Source of the DNA: Larix kaempferi
Taxonomy: Eukaryota > Streptophyta > Pinopsida > Pinales > Pinaceae
DNA length: 64,000 nt
Reading direction: 5' to 3'
Assembly: GCA_027924585.1 (NCBI GenBank)
Contig: BSBM01002100.1
Span: 1,121,001 to 1,185,000 of the forward strand
Shown here in pieces: positions 1-12,746 of the stretch. The notes under the pieces are model-generated. The model did not search any database. It was not told the DNA's origin and was given only the letters and a program-made list of their open reading frames with translations. Position 1 is the stretch's first letter. Each line of letters starts with the position of its first letter. Position numbers and translations under genes: made by a program.

Positions 1-2334
1 ACTTTAATATTTCTAGAATAGTCAATAATCACTTTCCATTCTTATCTTAGAATATTTTCTATTTTTTGTCCATCCCTTATATGGACACCAACAATCTAAT
101 TTAAGACTTCCACCATCTCAGTCTAATCAGCTAAAAGGAACTACAAAAGATTTACTTCATGTATCATCTTTCAAGCATAAGCATACAAACAAAATCTTAG
201 TATCCCTAACTTTCATACATGCAAGTTTCATGATATTGTAGACCTAATCTTCATTGTCATCACTTATCTTTGTAGCATAGATCTATTTAGGCATTGGTCT
301 TTTAGAATATCTTACCTGCAAGGAATCTTACATCCTGTGAAGTTGCAAATCTAAGTTCTTGTATTATTTCTATATCTAGAATAGATCCCCTTTACATGCT
401 TTATTTCTTAAGTAGCTGGTTGTAACTTCTTTAACTCCTATAGTTTACTTATCCTTAGATTATTTTATTAGGGACCAACTCCCTTGGATTCGTTTAGGAG
501 TTGGCCTAAACAGAGAGGTTGAGTGTTGTTGTGACAGTTGCACCCAACTTGAACTTGCCCCCAAGGCTACACTAGGAGGATTAGGCAGCAACACTACCTT
601 CACTCTCTAAATACCTAGGATGGAGAAACTGCAAACGAAACATTTCTTAGCATCCTCCTTTTTTGTGAAATGCATTGTGAAACATTTCGTAGGAATTACA
701 GAATGTTTCACACCCAAAGTGACTTTTCATTTATGTTTTCATACATTTAAATTTGTATTCTTTTATGATTTCAGAGAAAGGTCTCAACACATCCCTCAGA
801 TTCATTTCCCCGCTCCCTCGTCCCCACAAACATGGTGGAAAATTGGATTTGCATTTCTCTAAATGACTATTTTATGCTAACAAACTAGCACTAACAAATT
901 GGCAACGCCATTAGGTTATGACCTAGACACCATTGACATTAGGTTCCAACCTAGTCACTGTTGAAAAATTTAATACACAAATATAAAGACTGGTCACTGA
1001 ACTATAAAATTAAAGCTACAATAAATTAACACGAGGCATGCATCAATGCACGTTTTCATACAATCCCTATAGCATCAGTTAGAATCAGCCCAATAAAATA
1101 AAAAAACTGTCACCAATAAGAGAAAAAGGTTGTTATTCTACTCTCACTATGGCTCCATGCATATTTTATTTATAAATATTTGTAAAATGAAAATCTTAAA
1201 AGACTCATCTCTTCTCTTTAACAATGTATATTTGTTACAATAATCACCTTATCTTCATTCCTAAGTTCTAAACCCTAACTATCCCATTACAGCTAGAAAA
1301 CTAGTTTGATTTTCCTTCAACCCATTTTGTATGGTCTCGGTTGAACATCCTAATGTTGGATTTACACACAATAGCACTCAGGTCACCCTCTGCAGATTCA
1401 TTCCATCTATAATGATTTGTCTATCTCTATCGTTCTCAACAAAAATTGCTACTCTCATTCCATCTATATAATGGGTTTACCATGTCATATATTTTCTGCC
1501 CAAGCCACTCCACTTGCTACTTCATACAATTTACCTTGGTTTGGTCCTTTTTCTCTTTAGAACGTTGGCATTGCTATTATAGTATTTTGATGTTGTCAGA
1601 GGCCAAGTAATTCACATGTCTAGTCTATATGCATCCATTTGAAGGTTGCGACAACTACTCAACCATTCTGATTCAGTCTGATACAGACAGCTTTTATAGC
1701 TTATTAGTTTTAAACCCAAGGGCCAATATACAGCTAACAATGAATTTAGCATTTCTATGCTTTTCTTCAATGCAGATGGAATGTGTTTTGTTGTCTAGTG
1801 AATTGTCAACGAGTCTTGTCTTATTCTTCAAAAGTTATATAATGGATTGTCAATGAGCCTATGCTGTTGTTGAATGCATATTGACTACACTTTGTCATTT
1901 AGTAGTGTCAATCATTGTTGCATTGTTCTTCTGCTAGTGTTAATTGGTTGTTCACTATTCCTGATTTCATCCTTCACCATCCATGAAGCGAGCATCAAAA
2001 CAAGAACAGAAAAAGCATATAAAGAGAGAGCAAAATGATCACTCAACCAAGATATATCATATTTATCCTTGTTGACAGAATGCAAAGCCAACACCTTGGA
2101 GCAAGTGAACAGTGCAAGAAGGCCTTAAGAATGATTGAAAATTGAAGCAAGCTCCAAGTGTAAGAATAAAGACTAAGCCCTAGGAAAACTATCAAACCAG
2201 GGCTAGAACACAAAGCAAGCATCTAGATAGAGAGCAAAGCATATGGAGAAACCATCAAATAATACATCATCACTCATGGATATTTTGGCACACTTTAAGG
2301 CATCAAAAGATTCAAAACTACATATTTGTTGTGC
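1..2334. other. AT-rich non-coding DNA, probably inside or beyond ABCC intron 1
   Basis: No coding region is supported here. The ABCC exon at 2913-4993 ends in a splice donor, so on the minus strand this stretch should be intron. I looked on the minus strand for the rest of nucleotide-binding domain 1 (Q-loop, LSGGQ signature, Walker B) and did not see it. Open frames are short and unrelated to known families. Confidence 0.55.
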
Positions 2335-2348
2335 TTGACTATTTTGTT

Positions 2349-2507
2349 ATCCAGAGAAATAATTGCCTCTCAACCTCCTGTACTTAAGAGTTCGGCCACA
2401 ATAGTGGCTAGCAACCCCGTGGGATTCGGTGGGAATGGATCCTATGACCTCCTTGGGCATTACCTCTTAGTGGAAAGGGTCGAACCAACTGAGCTATACC
2501 TTGGGGT
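2349..2507 (-). mobile_element. tRNA-derived SINE with 14-bp target-site duplications
   Basis: On the minus strand a pol III box A (TAGCTCAGTTGG, 2485-2496) is followed about 42 bases later by a box B-like GGATCCATTCC (2432-2442), the spacing of a tRNA internal promoter. The 159-bp body is flanked by identical TTGACTATTTTGTT copies at 2335-2348 and 2508-2521. Matching flanks plus tRNA-type boxes identify a retroposed SINE. It lies in the presumed first intron of the ABCC gene. The family is not recognised. Confidence 0.8.
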
Positions 2508-2912
2508 TTGACTATTTTGTTTTATTCAAAGCAATCTATGAAGCCAATACCATGCAATGCATTAAGCTCACAGAGTAAAGACATGCTTCCGAATTCATCA
2601 ATGTGGGTTTTATCTGCAAAAAATACTGTTTGCTTTGTTTTACAATTCACTGGCATAACACTTTTCTGCCCACATAATTCCAAATAATCAGATCCAAAAG
2701 CATAACCTTACTCTAGCAAAAGAAGTTAGTCACCATGTTAGCTTGTGTTAAACTGCAAGGTAATGGTTGTTTCTTCAAAAGTTTTGACATGCATGATCTC
2801 CATAACATAATGACATTTGAACTAGACCATGATGAGACACTCGACAACATTGATCACTCTATTTCAACTAAAAAGTGGCAAAAAAATGCACATGGGAATG
2901 GATTTTACTTAC

Positions 2913-4993
2913 AGTTCCCTTGACTTTTTCCATCTCTCCAAGTATACATGATAGAAGTGCAGATTTTCCTGAGCCAACCATCCCTACAATAGCTATGAAA
3001 GATGAAGGTTTCACATATAAACTTATATCATGAAGAATCAGCTTTTCATCTTCAGGACACCACTTGAATGACCCATCTTTAATTGACAAAGCATATTCAG
3101 CTCCATCGGGAAGCTTCTCAACAGCCTCTGCATTCACCTCATCACTGTGAAGATATTTTTCAAGTCGATGAAGAGAAACAAGAGCTTGTGCTGCTCCAGT
3201 GAGTAATCTAGGAAAGGATCTCAGAGGCTCTTGGAGGATGCGAAAAGTTGAAATTGCAGTAAAAACTCGGCCTGGAGTAAGCTCTATGTGCATCAGCACG
3301 CATGAGCCAAATGATATAACAGAAACTGCAAGAGGTGATAACCACAGCAGAAAAATGCTTATAGCAGAAGTATACATAATCCTCATTATCCAAATGCGTT
3401 CTTCAGCACGAGCAGCACCAACTTTCCTATGAAACCATTCTTGCCAGGCCTGCAACTTAATAATCTTCATGTTGCTTATTGCTTCATTAGTGACCTTCAT
3501 ACGGTTATCTTTGGAAGATAATGCCTGTTTCATATATTTCTGTTGTTTAGAGGCTAGGAATAGACAAATTACCATCACAATTACCATAGTAACCAAGCCA
3601 GCCAGCACAGCAAGTCGAATCACGCCAAACAGAATAAATAATGCAATGGATATCTGAATTGGCATTGACCAAACGTCATGAAAACCTTCAACCATACGAG
3701 TCACTATCTCCACATCAACTGACATATAGTTCACAATTTGCCCCGTTCCATGGCTTTGCCTAGCAGAATTTGAAAGGCATAAACCCTTTTGGTAAACTGT
3801 AGATATTAGCGATGATTGCACCAACAATTGAAGTTTGCCACAAAAGAAATTGTATTGATGATCTATAATCACTTCAGAAAACTTAGCTAGAAACAGTACA
3901 AATGCAAGTGCCATTCCATTGTACCACAGAGCCTCTTTGTTTGTGGTGACATCTATGAAATCCTGTATTAGAAGGGGGCCCACATACATCACAGACAATT
4001 TTGCAAGAGCCAAAACAGCAGTGAAGCTAAATTGCTTCCAGAAGGACCGTAACAGAACGAATACAAGAGAACATCGCCTTGATTGCAACTTTGATTGGAG
4101 TAGAGCAGAAACACTTTCGGTTCTATCTTGAGGTCTAAGCATAGGTATATCCTGAACATTAATGGCACACTTCTGCCCAGTGGCCAGCAGAGAATTCAAC
4201 CAGAAAAAGGTCAACCTGCTTATAAATCCTGAACTAGCATAACTTGTTAGGGTTCCAGAGTTCTTTTGGGGGAAGGATATTTTATCAGTTAATAGATTTT
4301 TCGAAAGAGTATCAGAATTTTCTATCACAGCTACTTTTGTAGAACCTTTGATAGCAATCGCCAAAAGTGTTGAGATTAGAGGAAGAGTCACAAGCAATAC
4401 GTAATCGTCAAATATGATATGAAATGAATGGGAGTTGTCACTCACGAACCAAACAGCACGTGAAAGCATTTCATATACCCACAGGATGAAGCTAGAGAGC
4501 CACCAGACTCTCAAAAGAAAATGATGTGAAGATGGTGCAGCCCTCTTTTCAAAACTGATAAGAAGAAGTGACAGCGACCAAGTAATTGCTTGAGAACAAA
4601 AATACACCGTGAGAAGAACACTGGCACGAGGCTGTCTGCCATGATAAGCAACCCAGCAATGAACAGTAGTAGCAATGGAATGAGTTATGGTTAGAATTAT
4701 TGTGATGATTTGCACAATAAGTAAATTTCCCCTGCCTACAACAATCCTTTGACCTTCTGTAACTTGGTTTTGACGCCGGAGATTGGTGCCCACTAATGCA
4801 TGTATCACAAACCCCAGAAAGGCAGCTGAGAATGCAGTATGTATAGCTGAGGAAACCGACTTTTCAATGTTTTGTGAGAGTAGAACCAGATGCAACCATT
4901 GCAAGAGGCCCATAAACCATGTTTTCATATCCAGATTGCTCCAAGCCAATGACGACGGCCTTGTGATTGAATCCTTCAACAGACTCAGAAATT
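2913..4993 (-). CDS. ABCC (MRP-type) ABC transporter, first coding exon (partial gene)
   Basis: The exon encodes the N-terminal half of an ABC subfamily C transporter, a full-size membrane pump that moves glutathione or other organic-anion conjugates, usually across the vacuolar or plasma membrane. Visible in order are a hydrophobic TMD0 with several membrane segments, a linker containing DRTESVSALLQSKL, the first six-helix membrane domain (with ISNMKIIKLQAWQ and TEAISN-type loop features), and the start of nucleotide-binding domain 1 with Walker A GMVGSGKSALL. The frame is open for about 690 codons. It ends at a canonical donor (GTAAGT, 2907-2912) right after the KVKGTV motif, where plant ABCC genes commonly have an intron. 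The upstream frame has no ATG; the first in-frame ATG is at 4928-4926, preceded by a plausible acceptor AG at 4994-4995. Later exons are not seen, so expression of a full protein is unproven. The exact ABCC clade is not assigned. Confidence 0.88.
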
Positions 4994-6831
4994 CTATATC
5001 CAATTCAAGAATAGAAAAATTAACATTGCAGCTTTAACAAAAGTCAGGGACAGGCATATTTTAAATTGAAAAATCTGACCAAGCAAAAATATAGTCAGTT
5101 GCTCACCATCCATTCTTGTTTTAAAGTCAAATTCACACTGCTTCAACGATGTAGAGCGAAACTTAGCCAGAAACCATGTCTGAGACAGAGTTCATCTGAG
5201 AACAACAATAAACGGTTCATTTTATTTAAATCAATATACTGGTAGCTACAAAACCTCTGGCCTTCTTATTTGTAATAAGGATAGAATAATCCATTGGAAA
5301 ATATGAAAAAATAGGAAACCTTTGTCTAAAATATTAAGGGTATAAAAACAATAATGCACCTCATAAATAAATGCAATTTAAAAATGTTACAGATAAACAC
5401 TTGGACTATTTTTATTCGTAGTAGACTGCTGATACTTAGAAGAAACACAGGATTCACCGATCGGTACCCAAAAACTCTATCTTTCATCCAGAAAGAAATC
5501 TGTCAATATCAAGCTATGGCAAAAGTTGCAGCATACATAATGCTTAATTTAATCGGAAATTAAGGATGATATCTCATATTTCATGTCACCTTGAACCAAC
5601 CATAACTAGTGCGGTAGTTAAAGACATATAAATGGAAGTTTGAACCATTCAGCATGGCTTTTCCTGTGACCCGTAAATCAGCTTTTCCTATGTCCCATAG
5701 CAGGCCTACTGATCATATCTCCTTTCAGGTTGAATCCTGTGGCAGAGGAAATATAATTCATATGCGAAGCACATATTTGCAAAATTTAGGCTTGGATTTG
5801 TGATTGAAGACTGCTTGTAGATTGAAAATTCAGCGCAAAGAAATTCTTGTACCCTTGAAAAATGTTAGAAATGCACTTCTACAAAACTCTCCAGTCAAAA
5901 CAAAAGGGAATAGTGATGTTAAAAAATTAAAGACATGTTTTGATATCAATACATTTTTTTTTCTCGTGAGAAAAATTGTGTGTTTTGCAGTAAAAAGCTT
6001 TCAAGAACCAGATATGGGACTTTTTTATACTTTCTACCAAAAACCGGTATCTTTCTTTCAAACCTTGTGGTTTTATAAAATCAAATTCCGAATTCGTTAC
6101 TGAAACCTGCTCGCAAACATGAAACTAAGTGCCAAAGACCTGTTTGTTCTTTGGTGTGGACTTGTATTTTCAATTAGAAAGTTTAAGATTTAGATTAAAG
6201 CTTCGCAACCTTGCCATGCTATATCTTTAATCAAATGAAAAGCTGTGGCTTCAGACCAATACAGTAATGAAAACTACTTGCGAAATTAAATAAAATACTG
6301 AAGACCGGGTTTGATTTCTGTTGTGGGCTTACATTTACAGGTACAAAGATCAAGCTTCCCAACTGAAACGACTATCTATAATCATTGCCTCTTTTAAGCT
6401 GAAACTTAACTGCTTGCAGGGTAACCTCAATATATTGTTTTATTTCTTGGGAGTTTGTAAAAGGTTAAAAAGCCCAAAGCTGTTAACTGCTTGCAGAGTA
6501 ACCTCAATATATTGATTTATTTCTTGGGAGTTTGTAAAAGGTTAAAAAGCCCAAAGCTGTTAAAAAGGCTTAACAAACACTAGACAGTTCAAATTCAGTG
6601 GATGTTGTGCTATTACCGAGTGAATGGCGTTAAATCTGGTAGAAACATTGAAGTATGTACTTCAGCGGGAAATCTCAGAGAATTGTCGAGTTATTTGTTT
6701 TCAAGTTTGGAGGTGGAAAACCGAAGAAATTATGCCTAGCAAGCTTCAACCTCCATTTTGTCCATTAAAAGCAGCAAGTTAAAACTCAGAATTCAATCTA
6801 CCCAGAGGGGGAGGAATCGAAAAGAAGTTAC
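4994..6831 (-). other. Probable 5' UTR intron of the ABCC gene
   Basis: No coding region is supported. On the minus strand it is bounded by a donor-like CCAG/GTAACTTC at 6831 and a pyrimidine-rich acceptor ending ATATAG at 4994. The intron model is inference from these signals and from the lack of an in-frame ATG at the exon start. It contains the 77-bp tandem duplication listed separately. Confidence 0.4.
6406..6562. repeat. Tandem duplication, 2 x 77 bp
   Basis: A 77-base block beginning TTAACTGCTTGCAGGGTAAC is repeated immediately with only a few differences. The second copy starts near 6483. It lies in the probable 5' UTR intron and contains no coding sequence. The near identity implies a recent slippage or unequal-exchange event. 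Confidence 0.9.
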
Positions 6832-7141
6832 CTGGCTCGGTTTCCAACATTTCAATTTCCAGATTCCAGGCCCTTGAATGTATCTATTTTCTCAAACAAA
6901 TTAAAGTCAATGGAAGGCGACGCAATTGCTTGTGCGCGTGATATTCGTTGATAGTGGGAGAAAAATAAAGATACTTCAAGTAGTGGAAGCTGACGACCTT
7001 GCAGTTGTGATTTTTGTTAGGGTTCGTAAAAAAAGCTAATAAATAATAAAAGCAATTAGTTATATGTTGAAGGCATGCAATTCTCCTTCCCCTTAACCCA
7101 CTTCCGCGTCCGCGTCCTGCTTCTGGGCTCCCTATTTCCAT
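6832..7141 (-). promoter_or_regulatory. Probable ABCC leader exon and proximal promoter
   Basis: This stretch lies upstream of the ABCC exon on the minus strand. Its left edge is a CAG/GTAAC splice-donor match. About 6730-7010 recurs at 55640-55920 and partly at 55270-55420, in the same orientation, which marks it as a discrete duplicated unit. I see no start codon that opens a long frame, so an untranslated leader is the best reading. The transcription start is not defined. A dispersed repeat that merely happens to sit here is the alternative. Confidence 0.4.
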
Positions 7142-8936
7142 GAATCCTTAATTGCGTGCATTTAAGAGAAGCTGGATGCTCCGAAATCTGGGTGGATGAG
7201 ATTCAGATTGCTGTGTGAGTATACACTAAGAGCAACAGAATTATTAAGCCATTACAATGGTGGTTTTTGCCAACGATAAGAAAAAACTCAGTTTCGTAGG
7301 GTGCAAGTATCAGAATCCATGCCTTGAAATGACTTAAAGTTGCTTTCCGGAATCAACATGTATCAATTTTAAGAAGGAAACAACACGTTCCTAGCATTAC
7401 AGTGTTGAACGTCATATGATCCAAAATGCAAGTTTTTGATTTCATACGTAAAAATGGGTCAAAGATGGCAACGTTGAAAGGTTTATATATTGACAATACA
7501 ATTTTTTTTATGGTTCAAAGTTATTTTAGAAGGGAAACAATATACACCGAGCATTACGGCGTTGAATGGTATAAACATAATCCGATGTTACAGAGTTATC
7601 TCACACATGACATCAATTTCTTGGAATGCAAGCTTCACAATTCATGCATTGAAATTGGTCACAATTCATGCATTAAAATTGGTGGTCCCGCATGACCATA
7701 TGCACCATGTGTTACAGCTCAGCATTGATATATATGTCGGCTTGTAGATATGTTTGACGATATTGAATGATGTATAAATTTTTGAATTATTTTTTCACAA
7801 ATATACAATTTATGATGGAGAATCTTTGTTGAAGAGACGAATTTAGTCGTTACTCGAATCACGCATCTCGCATTTGAATCCAAATTTTTAATTTTATATT
7901 TTTTTTTAAAATATAATTTTAAATCATCTATATATAATTTTTTAGAATCTAAATTTTTAATTTTATATATTAAAAAAAATATAATTTTAATATATATATA
8001 TATTACAGATGCACTTTCCTTTAGTTGTGAAAAATATGTATATGAATGTGAATGTAAAAAATGTGTATATGAATGTGACTGTATAGATTAACACTTACAT
8101 ATATACCGAATGTGAATATCAACACTAGCATTATATCAAATGTGTAAATTAACATTTATTATTAAATAGATAACAAATAAAAGCATATTATTATTGTTAT
8201 TATTATAATTAATAAAAGTGAATGGTTTTTGTTGATTAAATTTAAGGAATTTTTGGTTAGATGTTTTTTTTTAACATTCAAAATTTTGATAATTAGTGTT
8301 TTTGTTTTCACATTATTAAAATAAAATAATTTTAAAAATATTAAAAATTGATTAATAAAGTGATTAGTGGTTAATTTTTCTTAAATATAAAAATTGACCA
8401 AAAAAATTATGTTGAATATAAAAATTTAGGTTTTGTAATTTTGTCACAATAAAAAATATTTTTTTCAAAAAAAATAAAAGTTGTTACTTTCTTTGATTTT
8501 AATAAAATGTGGAGTAGTTTATTTATTCTAGGTTTGTTACTGATCGGAATCCAGTAATTTTTATTGGTAAAATCTAGTGTTTAAATTGTATTTTTGAATT
8601 GATACATAGATTCAACACCCTCAAATACCCCATGGCATCCAAATTATGCAATTTCCATATCTAATATATGTGATTTTAAGATTTTTTAAAGATTTCACAC
8701 CATAAAATATCAAGAGACAGATCTTATGAAAAAAAAAACTTTAAAAAAATCATAAAAACATTAAAATAATTTATGAAATTTATCATATAATAGTAATAAT
8801 CCTATTAAAAATAAAATAAAACTATATAAAATTAATAACATCAAAATCTAAACATCATAAAAGAAGTGGGAAAAAAATTCAATAAAAACAACTCAAAGGA
8901 AATGACAAATTTTATAAAAGTCAATAAAAGCATCAC
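7142..8936. other. AT-rich intergenic DNA with diverged satellite-like copies
   Basis: No gene is supported. Around 7370-7690 there are short direct repeats, including two adjacent copies of a 24-base string containing CACAATTCATGCATT. Phrases such as ACAATATACAC followed by CATTAC resemble the satellite at 11290-12570. From 7850 to 8930 the sequence is simple A/T-rich DNA. Confidence 0.5.
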
Positions 8937-8954
8937 AAAGAAAGTGATATTTTG

Positions 8955-10932
8955 CCAGTTTATTGGCTTACTCTTGCCAATGTACCATGTACAATCTTGC
9001 ATATGATAAGGAAGCTATCCTTTAACTTCTTGTGGAAGTTTGATCCGGAGAATCATAGATATCACCTGGTGGCATGGGAGAGGGTTTCTTTACCTATGGA
9101 GAAGGGTGGTTGGGGAATACGAAATATTTTCTAGGTCTATAGTGCCCTCCACCTGAAAAGTCTATGGCGTGGCATGTTCGACCCTGGCCTGTGGAGCTCG
9201 GTGATAAGAGATAAATACCTTAAACATTCTTTGGTTATCGATTAGATTAGAGGGCACACCAGTAAACCCAGAAAGTGATCCTTTGTTTGGTTCGGTTTGG
9301 TGGACATTATCCCCTTACTCAAGCACTGGTCGGCTTGGCATGTTGGCAACGGGTATCAGATCAGGGTAGGGGTCGACCCCATGATTAGAACTTCTCGGTG
9401 ATTCCCTCTTCCTGAATAGACTCTACAGGTTATTCATCAAAATGACATATATTTTCTTAATTAAGCACGTAATAGAGAGAATGACAGTGATGTGGGATCT
9501 TATTGGATCAGTGTTGATGCATTAAATCTCTCTATGACAGATTCTAGTTTATGGGATCATTATCTGGCAGAACTAACACAAGTCGGTATCAAACTGTGTG
9601 CAGAAAATGATGAACTAGATTGGGCCTTTCAGAATTCTACAAGGGCGATTAAGACTGGACATGCTTATCTATCAATAGTCGCCTCCGCTAATCATCCTAC
9701 ACATCAGTGGTGGCACAAAACAGTTTGGCAGTGGGAGATTCCGGTCAAAGTCAGGTGTTTTTTATGGATGGCATTGCACAATTGCATTCTCACTACTGAA
9801 AACTTCTGGCATATAGGAGGTCTTGGACTGACGACATGTTCTTTTTGCTACACAACGTCAGATACGGTGGATCATTTCTTTGCACAATGCCCGATTACTC
9901 TTCAAATTTGGGATGCAGTCTCTTCCAGATTTCAGGTTGTGGGACAGTGGACAGAGAACTCACTGGCAGAAAATCTATATCAGTGGAACAAGTATATATC
10001 ATAATTTTATTTACTTTCCCATGCAATTTATTTGGGGCTTATGGAGGTATTGGTGCTTTATACTTTTTGGAGATACCATTTTCACAATGATGGGAGTTGT
10101 CAATTATCTATCCCTTTTTTCTACAGGTGCTCCACTGGGTAAAGCGAATCCAAAATCATTGATCTCTCAGTTCCCTGCTTTCCTTTCACACTTACTGGTG
10201 GTTTTTTTTACGGAGCAGAACAAGGTGGATCTTGTGGAGTTGGAGTTTATATAATGACTAACCATGGATTACATTAAGAATTGAGTATGGGCTGTGGTGC
10301 AGGTACAAATACTCGCACATAACTTATTGCTTGTTGGGGAGCTTTAGTGATTGCCAAAAGAAAAGAGATCCTTTCTCTTCAGTTAACTGGGGACTCTTCG
10401 GCCATTATAAATTGGCTCATATGAGTTCATCAACTTCAGATCCCTCTATTAACACATTGGCAAAGACATATTCGGGATCAGAGTGGCCACTTTGAGGAGG
10501 TTCATTACTCACATATTTCAAGAGCTTTCAATGAGAAAGTTGACTTTCTCTCCAAAGAGGGCTTAATCTTGGTAGAAGGTTGGGTACAACTTCTTGGTTA
10601 TCAGGATCTTCTACTTTTTGAAGACGCGTAGCTGCGGCTATATTGATCTATTAATAGTTAACGGGAAGTTTATTGTTTATCCTTTATTTTATTTTGTAAT
10701 GTATTCAGATCAACCACTATAGTATTTAGTATTATAAGAACTTATCAATTGATTCTCTGGAGACTCTAGAGTCTGGAATTATCTGCTTTGAGATTATAGG
10801 CTACCATTTTGGTATTTCATATCTGTTGACAACAATTTTTGTGACAAACTGTTGAATTGTTTTATCGTAACTTCTTTGGTTCAAATAATGAATAGAAAGA
10901 AGTTTTTTTTTTCTGGAAAAAAAGAAAAGAAA
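8955..10932 (+). mobile_element. 5'-truncated plant LINE (L1-type), 3' part of ORF2
   Basis: The insert starts mid-ORF2 with the C-terminal reverse-transcriptase segment (PVYWLTLANVP, then GGWGIRNIF). It continues with the zf-RVT region at about 9700-9920 (WEIPVKVRCFLW, C-x2-C ... H-x4-C). It ends with a broken RNase H-like region at about 10230-10620 (LTGDSSAIINW, NEKVDFLSKEG). Several stops and frame changes are present, so it is dead. It ends in an A-rich tail (10905-10932). Perfect 18-bp target duplications AAAGAAAGTGATATTTTG lie at 8937-8954 and 10933-10950. Non-LTR elements insert by target-primed reverse transcription, which explains the 5' truncation. Confidence 0.93.
9492..10004 (+). 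pseudogene. LINE ORF2 fragment: zf-RVT domain
   Basis: This 170-codon open stretch inside the truncated LINE carries the zinc-binding reverse-transcriptase C-terminal domain: HQWWHKTVWQWEIPVKVRCF, then CSFCYTTSDTVDHFFAQC. The Cys/His spacing is typical of plant LINE ORF2. It is flanked by stops and frameshifts that separate it from the RT palm and RNase H parts. Confidence 0.85.
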
Positions 10933-11289
10933 AAAGAAAGTGATATTTTGTGTTTCTTATTAAAAATAATCAATAATAACATGCTCATTCGATTAAGGCG
11001 TATCCAGGTTCAATTCATCTCGGGTGATTTTAACAGTTTAGAGTGATTTTGACAGCTTAGATGCCCTTGGGTCATGATTTCCTAGACCTCAAGAAATTGG
11101 ATCCATCTCTAATGAATCTATGTTGGATTTTAATATATTTATTTTATGAACCAACATAAAAAATAAAAAAAAGTACTTTTTTATTTTTGACAAGTTAGAA
11201 GCCCAAATAAATTCCATGATTTAGGTTCATCAATAACTTTTTTAACCAATCCCAAAATGGAATCACTAAAATTTAAAAACTCTAAAATT

Positions 11290-12570
11290 ATTTTTTATTT
11301 TCAAAAAGTTTTAAAAATATTTATAAATATTACACAATTTTATAAAAATTTATAACATGAAACGTTGTAAATGAAAATTATACATACTAATAATATGATA
11401 TTATGTTATAATTTTTTATGTATATTTTCAAAGGAGTGAATTAGAAAGTGGACAAGTGTCTATTTTTTTTAGAGTAATACAAAATTCTACTTCATCTAAT
11501 ATATTTTAAATAAATTTTAAAAAAAAACTTATTTATAAATAAATTAAATTAAATTATATAGAGAAATTAAATTATGTTTATTTAAATTTTATAAAAAAAA
11601 CAATATACACCTAACATTACAATTTTGAATGATTTATACAATCGATGTGTAGGTAAATACACACATCAAGTGTTTGCTCAGGCTTTTTCATTTTCAAAAA
11701 GTTTTAATAATATTTATAAATATTATACACAATTTTATAAAAATTTATAACTTGAAACTTTGTAAATGAAAATTATACATACTATTAATATGATATTATG
11801 TTATAATTTTTCATGTATATTTTCAAAGGAGTGAATTAGAAAGTGGACAGGTGTCTATTTTTAGAGCAATACAAAATTCTACTTAATTTATTTTAATATA
11901 TTTTAAATGATTAAATAAATTAAATTAAATTATATATATATAGATATATAGAGAGAGAGATTAAAATTATGTTTACTATTTAATCTTCACCAACGCAGCC
12001 TCCTTTTAATATTGATTTAACATGCGTAAAAATTAGGAATAAAATTATTTTTATTTAAATTTTATGAAAAAAGCAATATACACTTAGCATTACAATTTTG
12101 AATGATTTATACCATCCAAGTATAGGTAAATACACACATCAGAGTGTTTGCTCAAACTTTTTTATTTTCAAAAAATTCAAAAAATATTTATAAATATCAC
12201 AGAATTTTATAAAAAATTATAACATGAAACTTTGTAAATGAAAATTATACATACTAATAATATGATATCATGTTATAATTTTTTTATGTATATTTTCAAA
12301 GGAGTAATTAGAAAGTGGATAAGTGTCTATTTTTTAAGAGCAATACAAAATTCTACTTAATCTATTTTTAATATATTTTAATTGAATTTAAAAAAAAAAC
12401 TTATTTTTAAATAAATTAAATTATATATATATATAGACAGATTAAAATTATGTTTATTTAAATTTTATGAAAAAAGCAATATACACCTAGCATTACAATT
12501 TTGAATGATTTATACAATCAATGTGTAGGTAAATACACACATCAGAGTGTTTGCTACGCTCAGGGTTTTT
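11290..12570. repeat. AT-rich tandem satellite, about three units of 394-474 bp
   Basis: Landmark strings recur in order. AAAGTGGACAAGTGTCT or a close variant lies near 11446, 11840 and 12314. CAATATACACCTA-type strings lie near 11602, 12075 and 12477. The unit also carries a run reading AATATGATAT..TATGTTATAATTTTT. Unit length varies (394 and 474 bases) because of an extra segment near 11985-12060. A reversed copy occurs at about 16020-16630 and a diverged copy near 19780-20000. No coding content. Confidence 0.85.
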
Positions 12571-12746
12571 CTACAAGGAACCAGTCTGTTCAACGACATT
12601 GGAAATCAGCTATGGATTTAAATATCCCTCGTCATCTTGAACAATGGAAGACCTTTATCGCAGGGCTGCAGAACTCCGGAATATCACTCTTCATGGAAGA
12701 AGACACTCTCTTCTAGTCAAGGAACACAAAAGAAGGCATAGCAACT
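12571..12746 (+). pseudogene. LINE-2 ORF2 fragment, 5' side of the inserted element
   Basis: The frame reads RHWKSAMDLNIPRHLEQWKT and continues to DTLF, then a stop, then SRNTKEG. This fits plant LINE ORF2 just before the zf-RVT domain. It stops at 12746, where a foreign insert begins, and resumes at about 14212 (IVIVKKSYNALLES in the second copy at 17797). It starts abruptly at a satellite boundary near 12571, so the LINE is 5'-truncated. Confidence 0.65.

Noticed and set aside
4929-5003. Extension of the ABCC protein upstream of the ATG at 4928
   Set aside because: The frame is open to 5003 but starts with TTG and has an in-frame TAA just upstream. It is more likely leader exon sequence read through from a splice acceptor near 4994.
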